The translations under genes were made by a program, and so were the position numbers. The notes below the pieces were generated by a model. The model did not search any database. It was not told the origin of the DNA and saw nothing but the letters and a program-made list of their open reading frames with translations. Below are positions 33,337-45,614 of a stretch of DNA of 64,000 nucleotides, piece after piece; within the stretch, counting starts at the first letter, position 1, and every line of letters starts with the position of its first letter. The stretch lies in assembly GCA_047967505.1 (NCBI GenBank), contig CM106538.1. One strand, given 5' to 3'. The DNA comes from Dipteris shenzhenensis. Lineage: Eukaryota > Polypodiophyta > Polypodiopsida > Gleicheniales.

Positions 33337-33753
33337 CTATGCAAATGACCATTGCTCCACTTGTTCAAATCCCAATACTTCACCTTCTGCTACAGTCTTA
33401 TTTGCAAATGATCTCATTTGTAAAATGTCCCCTATAGTAAAATCCAAGGTGGTGCACTTTGTATTCTTGATAATGTCTATTGCATAAGTCTCATCTTTGT
33501 CCCATGCTATAAATGATTTGTTGGATGTATTGTAGGGCATAACATCTCTAAGTGTTTCCATATCTCCACATTTATACTTTAGCTCAACATGTGCGCTAAG
33601 AATCTTTGATACAGTAACTGTCACCTTATCTTCGCCAAGTCTTCGAAAGTGGCAAATTGAATTGGGATCACTATCATGGATTGTAGCAAATGCAACTACT
33701 TCTCTGTTGCTACATAAAATCACATCCATCCTTGGAACAAAATCTATAGCCAT
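33337..33753 (-). pseudogene. DUF7869-like candidate transposase, N-terminal domain (element 2)
   Basis: A 138-residue piece with VVAFATIHDSDPN, RRLGEDKVTVTV and VMPYNTSNKSFIAWD, closely matching copy 1 (6803-7285). It is separated from the central part by a single TAG at about 33337, where copy 1 has CAG. The same pattern, much diverged, opens the second family at 47850. Upstream, TGCAG at about 33785 precedes CTTGTTTG, a likely splice acceptor shared with copy 1. The satellite array starts about 120 bp upstream. Confidence 0.65.
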
Positions 33754-33876
33754 CTCCTTTGTGAGAGTCCTTCACAAACAAGCTGCAGTAGCAACAATTA
33801 CATAAATATTAGTCTCTTTTTAATAATCTACTCATTTATTATTATTTTTAATTAGTACTTAATTTATTGTTGGAGA

Positions 33877-36800
33877 AGTTATCCGATCAAGTACTCATCA
33901 GATGAACACGCCAAGTTATCCTTTGCATGGTCGATCGAGCATTAAATACTATTTTTGCTCTAGTGTCATGCACATCCGTAAAAAAACATGAGCCTGCTAG
34001 GTATGTTATCCAATCAAGCACTTATGGGATGGGTGTGCCACTTTGCATGTAAAAACACACGGTTCTAGGTGTGTTATTCAAACAAGTACTTATGGGATGG
34101 GGGCTCCACTTTGCACGCAATTCCGTTTCAACTACGTTGAGGTGCGTGCAAAGTATTGCACAACCATGAAAAAACACGGTCCTAAGTGTGTTAATCAAAC
34201 AAGATGGGGGCTCCAGTTTCCACATAAGTCCATTTCAACTAGGTTGAGATGCCTGCAAAGTATTGTCACCATCGGATATGCTCTGCATGGTCGATTATGC
34301 ATTATACAACGTTTTTCCCGTAGTGATATGCACATCTGCAAAAAAACATGCCCTTAGGTATGTTATCTGACCAAGTACTTATCGGATAGGTGTACCTCTT
34401 TGAGAACATTTCAATACCACCTCGGTTAAGGTGTAGGAAAAGTATTGTGCCCATCGGATATGCTTTGCATGGTCGATCGAGCATTAAATACCATTTTGCC
34501 TTAGTGTCATGCACATCCATAAAAAACCACGCTACTAGGTGTGTTATCCGATCAAGTACTTATGCGATGGGAATGCCACTTTGCATGTAAGTCAATTGCA
34601 CCTATTTGAAGGTGTGTGCAAAGTATTGTGCCCATCGGATATGCTTTGCATTGTCGATCAAGCATAAAACACCGTTTTTGCCTTTGTGTCATGCACAACC
34701 ATATAAAAACACAGCCCTAGGTGTGTTATTCAAATAAGTACTTATCGGATGGGGGCTCCACTTTGCACGCAAGTCCGTTTCAACTACATTGAGGTGCGTG
34801 AAAAGTATTGTCACCATCGGATATGCTTTGCATGGTCGATCACGCATTATACATCATTTTTTCCCTAGTGATATGGACATCCGCAAAAAAACATGCCATT
34901 AGGTGTGTTATCTGACCAAGTATTTATCGGATGGGTGTGCCTCATTGAGAACATTTCAATACCACCTAGGTTGAGGTGTATGAAAAGTGTTGTGCCCATC
35001 AGATATCCTTTGCATGGTCGATCGAGCATTAAATACTATTTTTGGTCTAGTGTCATGCACATCCGTAAAAAAACACGCTACTAGGTATGTTATCCGATCA
35101 AGCACTTATGGGATGGGCGTGCCACTTTGCATGTAAGTCAATTCCACCTATTTGAAGGTGTGTGAAAAGTATTGTGCCCATCGAATATGCTTTACATTGT
35201 CGATCAAGCATAAAACACCGTTTTTGTCTTAGTGTCATGCACAACCATGAAAAAACACGGTCCTAGGTGTGTTATTCAAACAAGTACTTATCGGGTGGGG
35301 GCTCCACTTTGCACACAAGTCCATTTCAACCACATTGAGGTGCGTGCAAAGTATTGTCACCATCGGATATGCTTTGCATGGTCGATCATGCCTTATACAT
35401 CATTTTTTCTCTAGTGATATGCACATCCGCAAAAAAACACGCCCTTAGATGTGTTATTTGACCAAGTACTTATGGGATGGGTGTGCCTCTTTGAGAACAT
35501 TCTAATACCACCTATATTGAGGAGTACGAAAAGTGTTGTGCCCATCGGATATCCTTTGCATGGTCGATCGAGCATTAAATACTATTTTTGGTCTAGTGTC
35601 ATGCACATCCGTTAAAAAACACGCTGCTAGGTATGTTATCCGATCAAGCACTTATGGGATGGGCGTGCCACTTTGCATGTAAGTCAATTCCACATATTTG
35701 AAGGTGTGTGCAAAGTATTGTGCCCATCGGATATGCTTTGCATTGTCGATCAAGCATAAAACACCGTTTTTGCCTTAGTGTCATGCACAACCATGAAAAA
35801 ACACGGTCCTAGGTGTGCTATTCAAACAAGTACTTATCGGATGGGGGCTCCACTTTGCACACAAGTCCATTTCAACTACGTTGAGGTGCGTGCAAAGTAT
35901 TGTCACCATCGGATATGCTTTGCATGGTCGATCACGCCTTATACACCATTTTTTCTCTAGTGATATGCACATCCGCAAAAAAACACGCCCTTAGATGTGT
36001 TATCTGACCAAGTACTTATCAGATGGGTGTGCCTCTTTGAGAACATTCTAATACCACCTAGATTGAGGCATACGAAAAGTGTTGTGCCCATCGGATATCC
36101 TTTGCATAGTCGATCGAGCATTAAATACTATTTTTGGTCTAGTGTCATGCACATCCGTTAAAAAACACGCTGCTAGGTATGTTATCCGATCAAGCACTTA
36201 TGGGATGGGCGTGCCAATTTGCATGTAAGTCAATTCCACCTATTTGAAGGTGTGTGCAAAGTATTGTGCCCATCGGATATGCTTTGCATTGTCGATCAAG
36301 CATAAAACACCGTTTTTGCCTTAGTGTCATGTACAACCATGAAAAAACACGGTCATAGGTGTGTTATTCAAACAAGTACTTATCGAATGGGGGCTCCACT
36401 TTGCACGCAAGTCCATTTGAATTACGTTGAGGTGCGTGCAAAGTATTGTCACCATCGGATATGCTTTGCATGGTCGATCACGCCTTATACACCATTTTTT
36501 CTCTAGTGATATGCACATCCGCAAAAAAACACGCCCTTAGGTGTGTTATCTGACCAAGTACTTATCGGATGGGTGTGCCTCTTTGATAACATTTCAATAC
36601 CACCTATGTTGAGGCATACAAAAAGTGTTGTGCCCATCGGATATCCTTTGCATGGTCGATCGAGCATTAAATACTATTTTTGCTCTAGTGTCATGCACAT
36701 CCGTAAAAAAACACGCTGCTAGGTATGTTATCCAATCAAGCACTTATGGTATGGGAGTGCCACTTTGCATGTAAGTCAATTCCATCGATTTGAAGGTGTG

Positions 36801-39800
36801 TGCAAAGTATTGTGCCCATCGGATATGCTTTGCATTGTCGATCAAGCATAAAACACCGTTTTTGCCTCAGTGTCATGCACAACCATGAAAAAACACGGTC
36901 CTAAGTGTGTTAATCAAACAAGTACTTATCGGATGGGGGCTCTAGTTTGCACGCAAGTCTGTTTCAACTAGGTTGAGATGCGTGCAAAGTATTGTCACCG
37001 TAGGATATGCTCTGCATGGTCGATTATGCATTATACAACGTTTTTCCCGTAGTGATTTGCACATCCGCAAAAAAACATGCCCTTAGGTATGTTATCTGAC
37101 CAAGTACTTATCGGATGGGTGTGCCTCTTTGAGAAAATTTCAATACCACCTAGGTTAAGGTGTAGGAAAAGTATTGTGCCCATCGGATATGCTTTGCATG
37201 GTCAATCGAGCATTAAATACTATTTTTGGTCTAGTGTCATGCACATCCGTTAAAAAACACGCTGCTAGGTATGTTATCCGATCAAGCACTTATGGGATGG
37301 GCGTGCCACTTTGCATGTAATTCAATTCCACCTATTTGAAGATGTGTGCAAAGTATTGTGCCCATCGGATATGCTTTGCATTGTCGATCAAGCATAAAAC
37401 ACCATTTTTGCCTTAGTGTCATGCACAACCTCTGCACAACCATGAAAAAACACGGTCCTAGGTGTGCTATTCAAACAAGTACTTATCGGATGGGGGCTCC
37501 ACTTTGCACGCAAGTCCCTTTCAACTACATTGAGGTGCGTGCAAAGTATTGTCACCATCGGATATGCTTTGCATGGTCGATCACACATTATACATCATTT
37601 TCTCCCTAGTGATATGGACATCCGCAAAAAAACTCGGGGGGGTCACTATGTATAAACTCTCTATATCACGTGCATTCAAGGCCTATATTTAAAGTCCCTT
37701 ATCTGTAAAAAATTTCATTAATAAAATGTACCCCTTTTCTATACAAATCTGTAAATTTTTTCCAAAAGTATTTTAAATAGTCCCTTATGTATATTTATTT
37801 CTGTAAATTTTAGAAATAAAAAAATCCTTCTGTTGAACTCATGTGATAGGGTTACATATGATGAGTGACCCCCCCAAGCAAAAAAACACGCCATTAGGTG
37901 TGTTATCTGACCAAGTACTTATCAGATGGGTGTGCCTCATTGAGAACATTTCAATACCACCTAGGTTGAGGTGTACGAAAAGTGTTGTGCCCATCGGATA
38001 TCCTTTGCATGGTCGATCGAGCATTAAATACTATTTTTGGTCTAGTGTCATGCACATCCGTAAAAAAACACGCTGCTAGGTATGTTATCCGATCAAGCAC
38101 TTATGGGATGGGCGTGCCACTTTGCATGTAAGTCAATTCCACCTAGTTGAAGGTGTGTGGAAAGTATTGTGCCCATCGAATATGCTTTGCATTGTCGATC
38201 AAGCATAAAACACCGTTTTTGCCTTACTATCATGCACAACCATGAAAAAACACGGTCCTAGGTGTGTTATTCAAATAAGTACTTATCGGATGGGGGCTCC
38301 ACTTTGCACGCAAGTCCGTTTCAACTATGTTGAGGTGCATGCAAAGTATTGTCACCATCGAATATGCTTTGCATGGTCGATCACGCATTATACACCATTT
38401 TTACTCGAGTGATATGCACATCCGCAAAAAAACACGCCCTTAGGTGTGTTATCTGACCAAGTACTTATCGGATGGGTGTGCCTCTTTGAGAACATTCCAA
38501 TACCACCTAGGTTGAGGTATACAAAAAGTGTTGTGCCCATCGAATATCCTTTGCATGATCGATCGAGCAATAAATACTATTTTTGCTCTAGTGTCATGCA
38601 CATCCGTAAAAAAACACGCTGCTAGGTATGTTATCCGATCAAGCACTTATGGGATGGGAGTGCCACTTTGCATGTAAGTAAATTCCACCTAGTTGAAGGT
38701 GTGTGCAAAGTATTGTGCCCATCGGATATGCTTTGCATTGTCGATCAAGCATAAAACACCGTTTTTGCCTTAGTGTCATGTACAACCATGAAAAAACACG
38801 GTCCTATGTGTGTTAATTAAACAAGTACTTATCGGATGCGGGCTCCACTTTACACGCAAGTACGTTTCAACTATGTTGAGGTGCACGCAAAGTATTTCAC
38901 CATCGGATATGATTTGCATGGTCGATCACGCATTATACACCATTTTTTCCCGAGTGATATGCACATGTATCCGCAAAAAAACACGCCTTAGCTGTGTTAT
39001 TTGACCAAGTACTTATCGGATGGGTGTGCCTCTTTGAGAACATTTTAATACCACCTAGCTTGTGGTGTAGGAAAAGTGTTATGCCCATCGGATATCCTTT
39101 GCATGGTCGATCGAGCATTAAATACTATTTTTGCTCTAGTGTCATGCACATCCGTAAAGAAAACACGCTGCTAGGTATGTTATCCAATCAAGCACTTATG
39201 GGATGGGTGTGCCACTTTGCATGTAATTCAATTCCACCTAGTTGAAGGTGTGTGCAAATTATTGTGCCCATCGAATATTCTTTGCATTGTCGATCAAGCA
39301 TAAAACAACGTTTTTGCCTTAGTGTCCTGCACAACCATGAAAAAACACGGTCCTAAGTGTGTTAATCAAACAAGTACTTGTCGGATGGGGGCTCTAGTTT
39401 GCACGCAAGTCCGTTTCAACTAGGTTGATATGCGTGCAAAGTATTGTCACCATCGGATATGTTCTGCATGGTCAATTATGCATTATACAACGTTTTTCCC
39501 GTAGTGATATGCACATCCGGAAAAAAACATGCCCTTAGGTATGTTGTCTGACCAAGTACTTATCGGATAGGTGTGCCTCTTTGAGAACATTTCAATACCA
39601 CCTAGGTTAAGGTATAGGAAAAGTATTGTGCCCATCGTATATGCTTTGCATGGTCGATCGAGCATTAAATACCATTTTTTGCCTTAGTGTCATGCACATC
39701 CGTAAAAAAACACGCTGTTAGGTGTGTTATCCGATCAACTACTTATGCGATGGGAATGCCACTTTGCATGTAAGTCAATTCCAGCTAGTTGAAGGTGTGT

Positions 39801-41101
39801 GCAAAGTATTGTGCCCATCGGATATGCTTTGCATTGTCGATCAAGCATAAAACACCATTTTTGCCTTTGTGTCATGCACAACCATATAAAAAGACGACCG
39901 TAGGCGTGTTATTCAAATAAGTACTTATCGGATGGGGGCTCCACTTTTCACGCAAGTCTGTTTCAACTATGTTGGGATGCGTGCAAAGTATTGTCACCAT
40001 CAGATATGCTTTGCATGGTCGATCACGCATTATACACCATTTTCTCCCTAGTGATATGGACATCTGCAAAAAAACACGCCCTTAGGTGTGTTATCTGACC
40101 AAGTACCTATCGGATGGGTGTGCCTCATTGAGAACATTTCAATACCATCTAGGTTGAGGCGTAGAAAAGGTGTTGTGCCCATCGGATATCCTTTACATGG
40201 TCGATCGAGCATTAAATACTATTTTTGCTCTAGTGTCATGCACATCCGTAAAAAAACACGCTGCTAGGTATGTTATCCGATCAAGCACTTATGGGATGGG
40301 CGTGCCACTTTGCATGTAAGTCAATTCCACCTAGTTGAAGGTGTGTGCAAAGTATTGCACCCATTGGATATGCTTTGCATTGTAGAACAAGCATTAAACA
40401 CTATTTTGGCCTTAGTGTCATTCACAACCGTCAGAAAACGCGATCCTAGATGTGTTATTTGACTATGTACTTATGGGATGGGCAAGCCACTTTGCATGTA
40501 AGTCAATAATATCTAGATTGAGATGTGTGCAAAGTATTGTGATGATCGCATATGCGTTGCATTGTCGATTAAGCATAAATCATTGTTTTTGCCTTAGTGT
40601 CATGGACAACAACCAATAAAAAACATGGTCCTAGGTGCGATATTCTAAAAAGTACTTATTGAATGGGCGTTCCACTTTTCATGGAATACCATACCACCGC
40701 TTTTAAGGCACGTGCAAAGTATTGTGCCCATCGGATATGCTTTACATGGTAGATTGAGTATTAAATACCGTTTTTGACCTTGGTGTCGTGTACAACCGTC
40801 AAAAAACACGATCGTAGGTGTATTTTTCAAACAAGTACTTATCGGATGGGGATGCCACTTTGTACACAAGTCAATACTGCCTAGGTTGAGGAACATGCAA
40901 AGTCTTGTGTCCATTGGATATGCTTTGCATAGTCGATCTCACATTATACACCATTTTGTTCCTAGTGTTATGCACAATTGTCATAAAATACGTTTGGAGG
41001 TGTGTTATCCGAACAAGTACTTATGGGATGGGTGCACCACTTTGTATGCAAGTCAATACGACCTAGGTTGAGGTGTGTACAAAGTTTTGTGCCCATCGGA
41101 G
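33877..41101 (+). repeat. 182-bp satellite array with 546-bp (three-monomer) higher-order structure
   Basis: About 38 head-to-tail monomers of about 182 bp sharing CATCGGATATGCTTTGCATG, a TCGATC.AGCAT block, an AAAAAACACG block and GTACTTATCGGATGGG. Three monomer types alternate regularly. One has ACCATGAAAAAACACGG and GGGGGCTCCAC; one has CATCCGCAAAAAAACACGCC and GTGTGCCTCTTTGAGAAC; one has CACGCTGCTAGG and TTATGGGATGGGCGTGCC. The TGTCATGCACATCCG block of one type recurs at 35051, 35597 and 36143, exactly 546 bp apart. The edges (about 33877-34250 and 40380-41100) are more diverged. Monomer length and structure resemble plant centromeric satellites; centromere function is not shown. Short frames across it are repeats of one artefact. 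Confidence 0.9.
37633..37878. mobile_element. MITE (246 bp) inserted in the satellite array
   Basis: Inverted ends CTCGGGGGGGTCACT and AGTGACCCCCCCAAG, flanked by CAAAAAAA at 37625-37632 and 37879-37886. The surrounding monomer is continuous once the element is removed. The interior has CACGTGCATTCAAGG near the left end, as in the MITEs at 13201 and 13972. Confidence 0.75.
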
Positions 41102-41394
41102 AAATGTAGATGCGATGATATTAAAAAATTCTCGGTGTGTGTATATGTGTGTGTGTGTGGCAAACAATTTTGATACAACAAAGTAAACACCTAGTGCACA
41201 AATTATGCACTTCATACCTTGAGTAAATAAGCTTGTTGATGAGGATAAATACGCCCTTGAATAAAAGCACAGTTGTTGTATGACCACAATAGGATCGCTT
41301 TGACACCTGTGATTTCGCCCACATGTAAGTTTGCAAATAATATAAAAAATCATATAATAATATATTAATAGTTTGCAAATGTGTATAGCAAGTG

Positions 41395-41790
41395 AGTAAT
41401 GGGAAGTGGAAGTGGGAGTGAGGAGGGAGGAGTGGAATGGGAGAGGGAAGTAATAGGGGTGTATGATAATAAGTATAAAAAATAGTATAATAATATATTA
41501 ATAGTTTTCAAATGGCAAGTGAGTAATGGGAAGTGGAAGTGAGAGTGGGGAGGGAAGAATGGAATGGGAGAGGGGAAGGTAATAGGGGAGTAGGATAATA
41601 AGGGAGTGAAATGAGTGAGGGGAGTTAATAGGGGATGAAAAAAAGGAGGGTGAGATGGGGAAATATGGGATTTTGGGAAATGGGAGGAGTATGGGACGTG
41701 GTGGAAATGTGGGATGGGAGTGGTGGCAATGGGGGAGGAAGAAGAAATGGATGGGGGGAGGGCTAATGGAAGATTGGGATGAGGGATGGG
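41395..41790 (+). repeat. G-rich block of element 2
   Basis: GGGAGTGAGGAGGGAGG- and GGGAGTGGTGGCAATGGGGG-type sequence with a direct duplication of about 120 bp (41395-41510 against 41510-41640, both with AATGGGAAGTGGAAGTG). It occupies the slot of the G-rich minisatellite in element 1. Confidence 0.6.
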
Positions 41791-41804
41791 GGTCCAATGG
41801 GGGA

Positions 41805-41940
41805 AAGCCTAATTTTTCTTATATATAGTCTTCCTTCTTCATTCATTCTCCCCTCATTTCATTCATTGAAGCAAGAAAGCAAGGACGATCAAGAAAGCAA
41901 GGAAGGAAGAGCAAGAAAGCAAGAAAGAGCAAATTTTTTT
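41805..41940 (+). promoter_or_regulatory. conserved TATA module of element 2 (first copy)
   Basis: CCTAATTTTTCTTATATATA, then a TTCATTCATTCTCCCC pyrimidine patch, then repeated AGCAAGAAAGCAAGGA. Homologous to 9545-9670 and, inverted, to 61880-62045. It is the candidate promoter for a purine-rich transcript. Confidence 0.5.
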
Positions 41941-41967
41941 GATTAATTCTTTATCTAGATTTTGTTT

Positions 41968-42175
41968 TAAAAATTTGAAGAGAGAGGAACTAGAGAGAGA
42001 AAGGTTCCTGCCAGGAGGGGAGGAGAAGGAGAGGATTAAAAAAATTTGAAGAGAGAGAAACTAGAGAGAGAAAGGTTCCTACCAGGAGGGGAGGAGAAGG
42101 AGAGGATTAAAAAAATTTGAAGAGAGAGGAACTAGAGAGAGAAAGGTTCCTACCAGGAGGGGAGGAGAAGGAGAG
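41968..42175 (+). repeat. triplicate of about 71 bp
   Basis: Three direct copies of a unit with AATTTGAAGAGAGAGGAACT and GGTTCCTACCAGGAGGGG, ending GGAGAGGATTAAAAA. They lie between the TATA module and the purine tract; a diverged single version lies at about 9690-9770 in element 1. Confidence 0.8.
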
Positions 42176-43375
42176 GATGGAGGGGCGGGAGGGAAAGGAG
42201 GAGGAGGGGAGGGAGAGGCGGGGGCGGGGTCGAGAGGGGGAGGGGGGAAAGGAGGGGGAAAGGGGGACGGGGGGGGAAGGGGCGGGGATGGGGTAGCCTC
42301 CCTTGGAGGGGGGGAAGGGGAAGGGGAAGGGGGGGGGCGAAAAGGGGGGGGGGCTGGCGGCCGCGACTGCCAGCAAGGGGAAGGGCGGGTGGGGGTGAAG
42401 GGGGGGGGGGGAGGGGGGGAAGGGTGGAGGGCAGGGGAAAGGGGGGGAAGGGGGGGCTGGCGGTTGCGGCCGCCAGCAGGGGAAGGGGGGGGGAAGGGGG
42501 GGCTGGCGGGGCTGGTGGCCACAGCCGCCAGCAGGGGAAGGGGGGGGGGCAAGGGGAGGGAAGGGGCAAGGGGGGGGGGGAAGGGGGGGCTGGCGACCGC
42601 GGCCGCCAACAGGGGGAAGGAGGGGGGGGCGAGGAGGGGGGGGAAGGGAAAGGGGGGCTGGCGGCCGCAGCCGCCAGCAGGGGGAAGGGCGGGTGGGGGT
42701 GAAGGGGGGGGGGGAGGGTGGAGGGCAGGGGGAAGGGGGAAGGGGGGGAAGGGGGGGTTGGCGGCCGCAGCCGCCAGCAGGGGAAGGGGGGGGGAGGGGG
42801 GGTGGGGGAAGGGGGGGCTGGCGGCCGCGGCCGTCAGCAGGGGGAAGGAGGGGGGGGGAAGGGGGGGGCTGGAAGGGGGGGCTGGCGACCGCGGCCGCCA
42901 GCAGGGGGAAGGGGGGGGAAGGGGAGGGGGGGCTGGCGGTCGCGGCCGCCAACAATGGAAGGGGGGGGAAGAGGGGGGGGAAGGGGGGGCTGGCGGGGGG
43001 GAAGGGGGGTGGGGGCTGGCGGCCGGGGGGGGGGGGGGGAAGGGGGGAGGGGGGAGGGGCAAAGGGGGGCTGGAGGGAAGGGGGGGGCGGGCGGGAGGGA
43101 GGGGGGGCGTAGAGAGGGGGGAGGGGTTCTGGCGGCGGAGGGAGGAGAGGGGAGGGGAGGAGGGAAGGGCGGGGTCGAGGGAGGGAGGGAGGGGAGCGAA
43201 AGGAGAGAGGGAGAGGAGAGGAGGGAGCCGAAGGAGAGAGAGGGGAGAGGAGGGAGGGGAGTGAGAGAGAGAGTGAGGGGAGGGAGAGAGAAAGAGAGAG
43301 AGAGAGTGAGGGGGGAAGGTATGGGAGAGAGAGAGAGTGAGGGAGAGAGAAACAAGGGAGTAGAGGGAGAGAGGT
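42175..43375 (+). repeat. G-rich purine tract with NotI-like GC palindromes (element 2)
   Basis: GGGGAAGGGGG repeats, passing into GA repeats after about 43130, interrupted about every 70-100 bp by islands such as CTGGCGGCCGCGGCCGCCAG (about 42835, one base varied) and CTGGCGGCCGCAGCCGCCAG (about 42658 and 42758). About ten islands lie between 42355 and 42955. Palindrome sequence differs from element 1, but the layout is the same. Frames here are compositional artefacts. Confidence 0.8.
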
Positions 43376-43379
43376 CGAA

Positions 43380-43830
43380 TTCTTACAAGAGCGACAAATA
43401 AGATTTGACTTAGGAAGAGAATGAAAGGGACTTACTAGAAGAAAGTATCAAGAAGAATGTTGAACACAAATTTGAATTCTTACAACTAAGAGTACAACTA
43501 TCACGAGCAAGAGCGACACATAAGATTCTTGCTCAAATAAGATTTGACTTACTATCACGAGCAAGAGCGACAAATAAGATTCTTGCTCAAATAAGATTAC
43601 TATCACAAGCAAGAGAGACAAATAAGATTTGACTTACGATCACGAGCAAGAGCGACAAATAAGATTTGACTTACGAGAAGAATGAAAGGGACTTGACAAA
43701 TAAGATTTGACTTACGAGAAGAATGAAAGGGACTTACGAGAAGAAAGTATCAAGAAGAATGTTGAACACAAATTTGAATTCAAAAGATACGTACGAGAAG
43801 AAAGTATGAGAAGAATGTTGAACACAAATT
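43380..43830 (+). repeat. short-unit repeat zone of element 2
   Basis: Repeated GAGCGACAAATAAGATTTGA, CTTACGAGAAGAATGAAAGG and AAGTATCAAGAAGAATGTTG segments in direct but irregular order. No coding potential seen. Confidence 0.7.
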
Positions 43831-43904
43831 TGAATTCAAATTTATAATGAATTCAAATTTCCCTCTCTTTTTTGAAAATTCAAATTTATGCGTAGGAGGA
43901 GTGG

Positions 43905-43945
43905 GCTAGTTTTTCTTATATATACTCTTCTTTCCATGACATCTT
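43905..43945 (+). promoter_or_regulatory. second TATA module copy in element 2
   Basis: GCTAGTTTTTCTTATATATA then CTCTTCTTTCC, nearly the same as 9550-9580. It is followed by GACAAGAGAGACAAAG. Confidence 0.45.
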
Positions 43946-44302
43946 CGACAAGAGAGACAAAGATGACATCTTCTAGGCTGAGCTAATGGAAGGTGTTTTT
44001 TAACACCATATGGCTTTGAGTTATATGATCTACTTCTTGTACAAATGTGTCATGCTTTTTTTTAAATGTACTCTAGTTTTTTTTCTAATTTGATTTTTTA
44101 AAATCTTACTTTTTGTCTCTTTTAACAACATGAAGTCCTCCTTTTTTAATGTACTCTAGTTTTAATAACATGTCACGTCATTTTTTCTAATTTGCTTTTT
44201 TAAAATCTTACTTTTTGACTCAAAGTTTTGTTTTATAAGAGCCTCTTTTTTTGAAATGCTTTATCCAAAATTATCTCACAAAACGAATTTGGACAGTGCA
44301 CT

Positions 44303-44328
44303 AGTCCAAAATTAATGAAATAGGTGTT
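44303..44328 (-). repeat. Element 2 right terminal inverted repeat
   Basis: Reverse complement of the left end, closing ATAGGTGTT at 44328, followed by GACC at 44329-44332. Confidence 0.9.
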
Positions 44329-45614
44329 GACCGCTTCATCATTTGGGACCCACTCCTTCATTATATAATTAGTATACAATGTGTTGTTATCCAAATTCTC
44401 CTCCCTGCCCTTTGGCTCATACCATACCGCTGTAAATGTTGTAGCTCTCCCTTGATCATCTCTTTGCACATCAACTACTTTTGCAACCCAAAACTTCACA
44501 TTCTCATATTCATCATCCGATGATCGAACCACAACAAAACAATCGACCTCTATATCTACTTGTGGCATAAACTCTCTCTTCTTCGGTCCACAATATGGAT
44601 GTGGGAGTAATGATACAAATTCATTTTCAAAGACTGGAGTTGGGGCGCAAATCGTTATGAACATTTGGCCAAAATATATTGCATTCTTCCTTGACATCCT
44701 TTAAGCCTCGCATTCTCTCAAGGTCCTTTATTAATTTTTGTGTCTTGTTAATTACAGTGGTAGTGTGTTCTCTCCAAGTAGGCTTCGAATCAAGATATCT
44801 CTGGAGCATTTCCTCTTTGTATGTAATAAATGCTTTTAATCTTTCTATTTCACAGTTAGACCTCTCATTGAATTCTTGTATAGGAGCCCATGTTGGATAC
44901 CTTTCCTCGTTGGGAATTGAAGTTAAGAGACTGTAAGGTTCTTCAAGTTCCCATTTTGTATCATGAGAATACTATTGCCATTGCATTACGGGTTTTTCAT
45001 CTTTTAAAAGAAAACAAAAGTAGTGTGGATTGGTATGACCTGTCAATGCATCACCACCCATTTGTATGAAAGGTAGAATGAAGCTCTTCCAATCATACAT
45101 TCTTTCGAGCCTCTCACATGCTGTACTTTCCTTACGACCACCAACTTGCCTGCCACATCTTCTTACCAAGTCATCTATTGTCTCCACATCCTTGCATTTA
45201 AGCTCTCTTGAGACTGTGCTATATCCTCATGTGTATGCCCAACATACAAAAATCCACATTCGACCTCATTGAAGATTCGATGAGCAACTAGCATGGAGCA
45301 GAATGCAAACATGAGTACATTCTTATTTTCTCGCCAGCAATTATCAGCTTGTATTCTCAAAGTCGGTGGTAGGTGACCTTTTTTCTACATGTACATTGCG
45401 AATTGCCTTCATAATAGATGTTACAACTTGATTGCTATCATGTAGATGCAAGGAATCAATCCATATATCTACAAAGAACTTAATTCCATGCACTAACACT
45501 CCACATAGATGTGTCTTTAGAAAGTGCTTTCCTTGTAATTTAGGTGGAGTGGCAACAAAACGAGGCAATGTTGTATTCTGATCCATGCCATCTACAATAA
45601 GGCACATGTAGTCA
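44329..45614 (-). pseudogene. DUF7869-like fragment, main piece (split by element 2)
   Basis: Minus-strand frames read MCLIVDGMDQN (45607), MRIQADNCWRENKNVLMFAF (45360), GFLYVGHTHEDIA, METIDDLVRRCGRQVGG, then VDIEVDCFVVVRSSDDE to EWVPNDEAV, where element 2 interrupts it. It keeps a Phe codon where element 2's gene has a stop, and lacks that gene's one-base deletion, so it is an independent copy. It has its own short deletion at about 45215-45230 and a frameshift near 45385. On the right it ends abruptly at about 45614, joined to a member of the second family, so its N-terminal half is missing. Confidence 0.75.

Larger units (their letters stand above)
29168..44328 (-). mobile_element. Element 2: complete 15.2-kb TIR transposon with DUF7869-like gene and satellite array
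   Basis: Both ends begin AACACCTATTTCATTAATTT followed by TGGACT, and the flanks are GACC on each side. Removing the element and one GACC rejoins a DUF7869-like coding sequence without a gap, which fixes the boundaries. Contents from left to right: subterminal repeats (29225-29330), a Cys/Thr-rich minisatellite (29775-30190), a DUF7869-like gene on the minus strand (30293-33753), a 182-bp satellite (33877-41101) with a MITE in it, a G-rich block, a TATA module, a 71-bp triplicate, a purine tract with GC palindromes, a short-repeat zone, a second TATA module and an AT-rich end with the GGTGTT/AACACC hairpin near 43990. Confidence 0.9.

Noticed and set aside
34022-40914. Recurring frames of 60-90 codons in the satellite
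   Set aside because: They repeat with the 546-bp period and differ by random stops; they are by-products of the array.
33877-41101. CRISPR-like or regulatory repeat array
   Set aside because: Monomers are contiguous 182-bp units with no unique spacers, in a eukaryotic context; this is satellite DNA.
42079-43401. Pro-rich and Gly-rich frames of up to 327 codons
   Set aside because: Same cause: GGGGAAGG repeats with GC palindromes in element 2.
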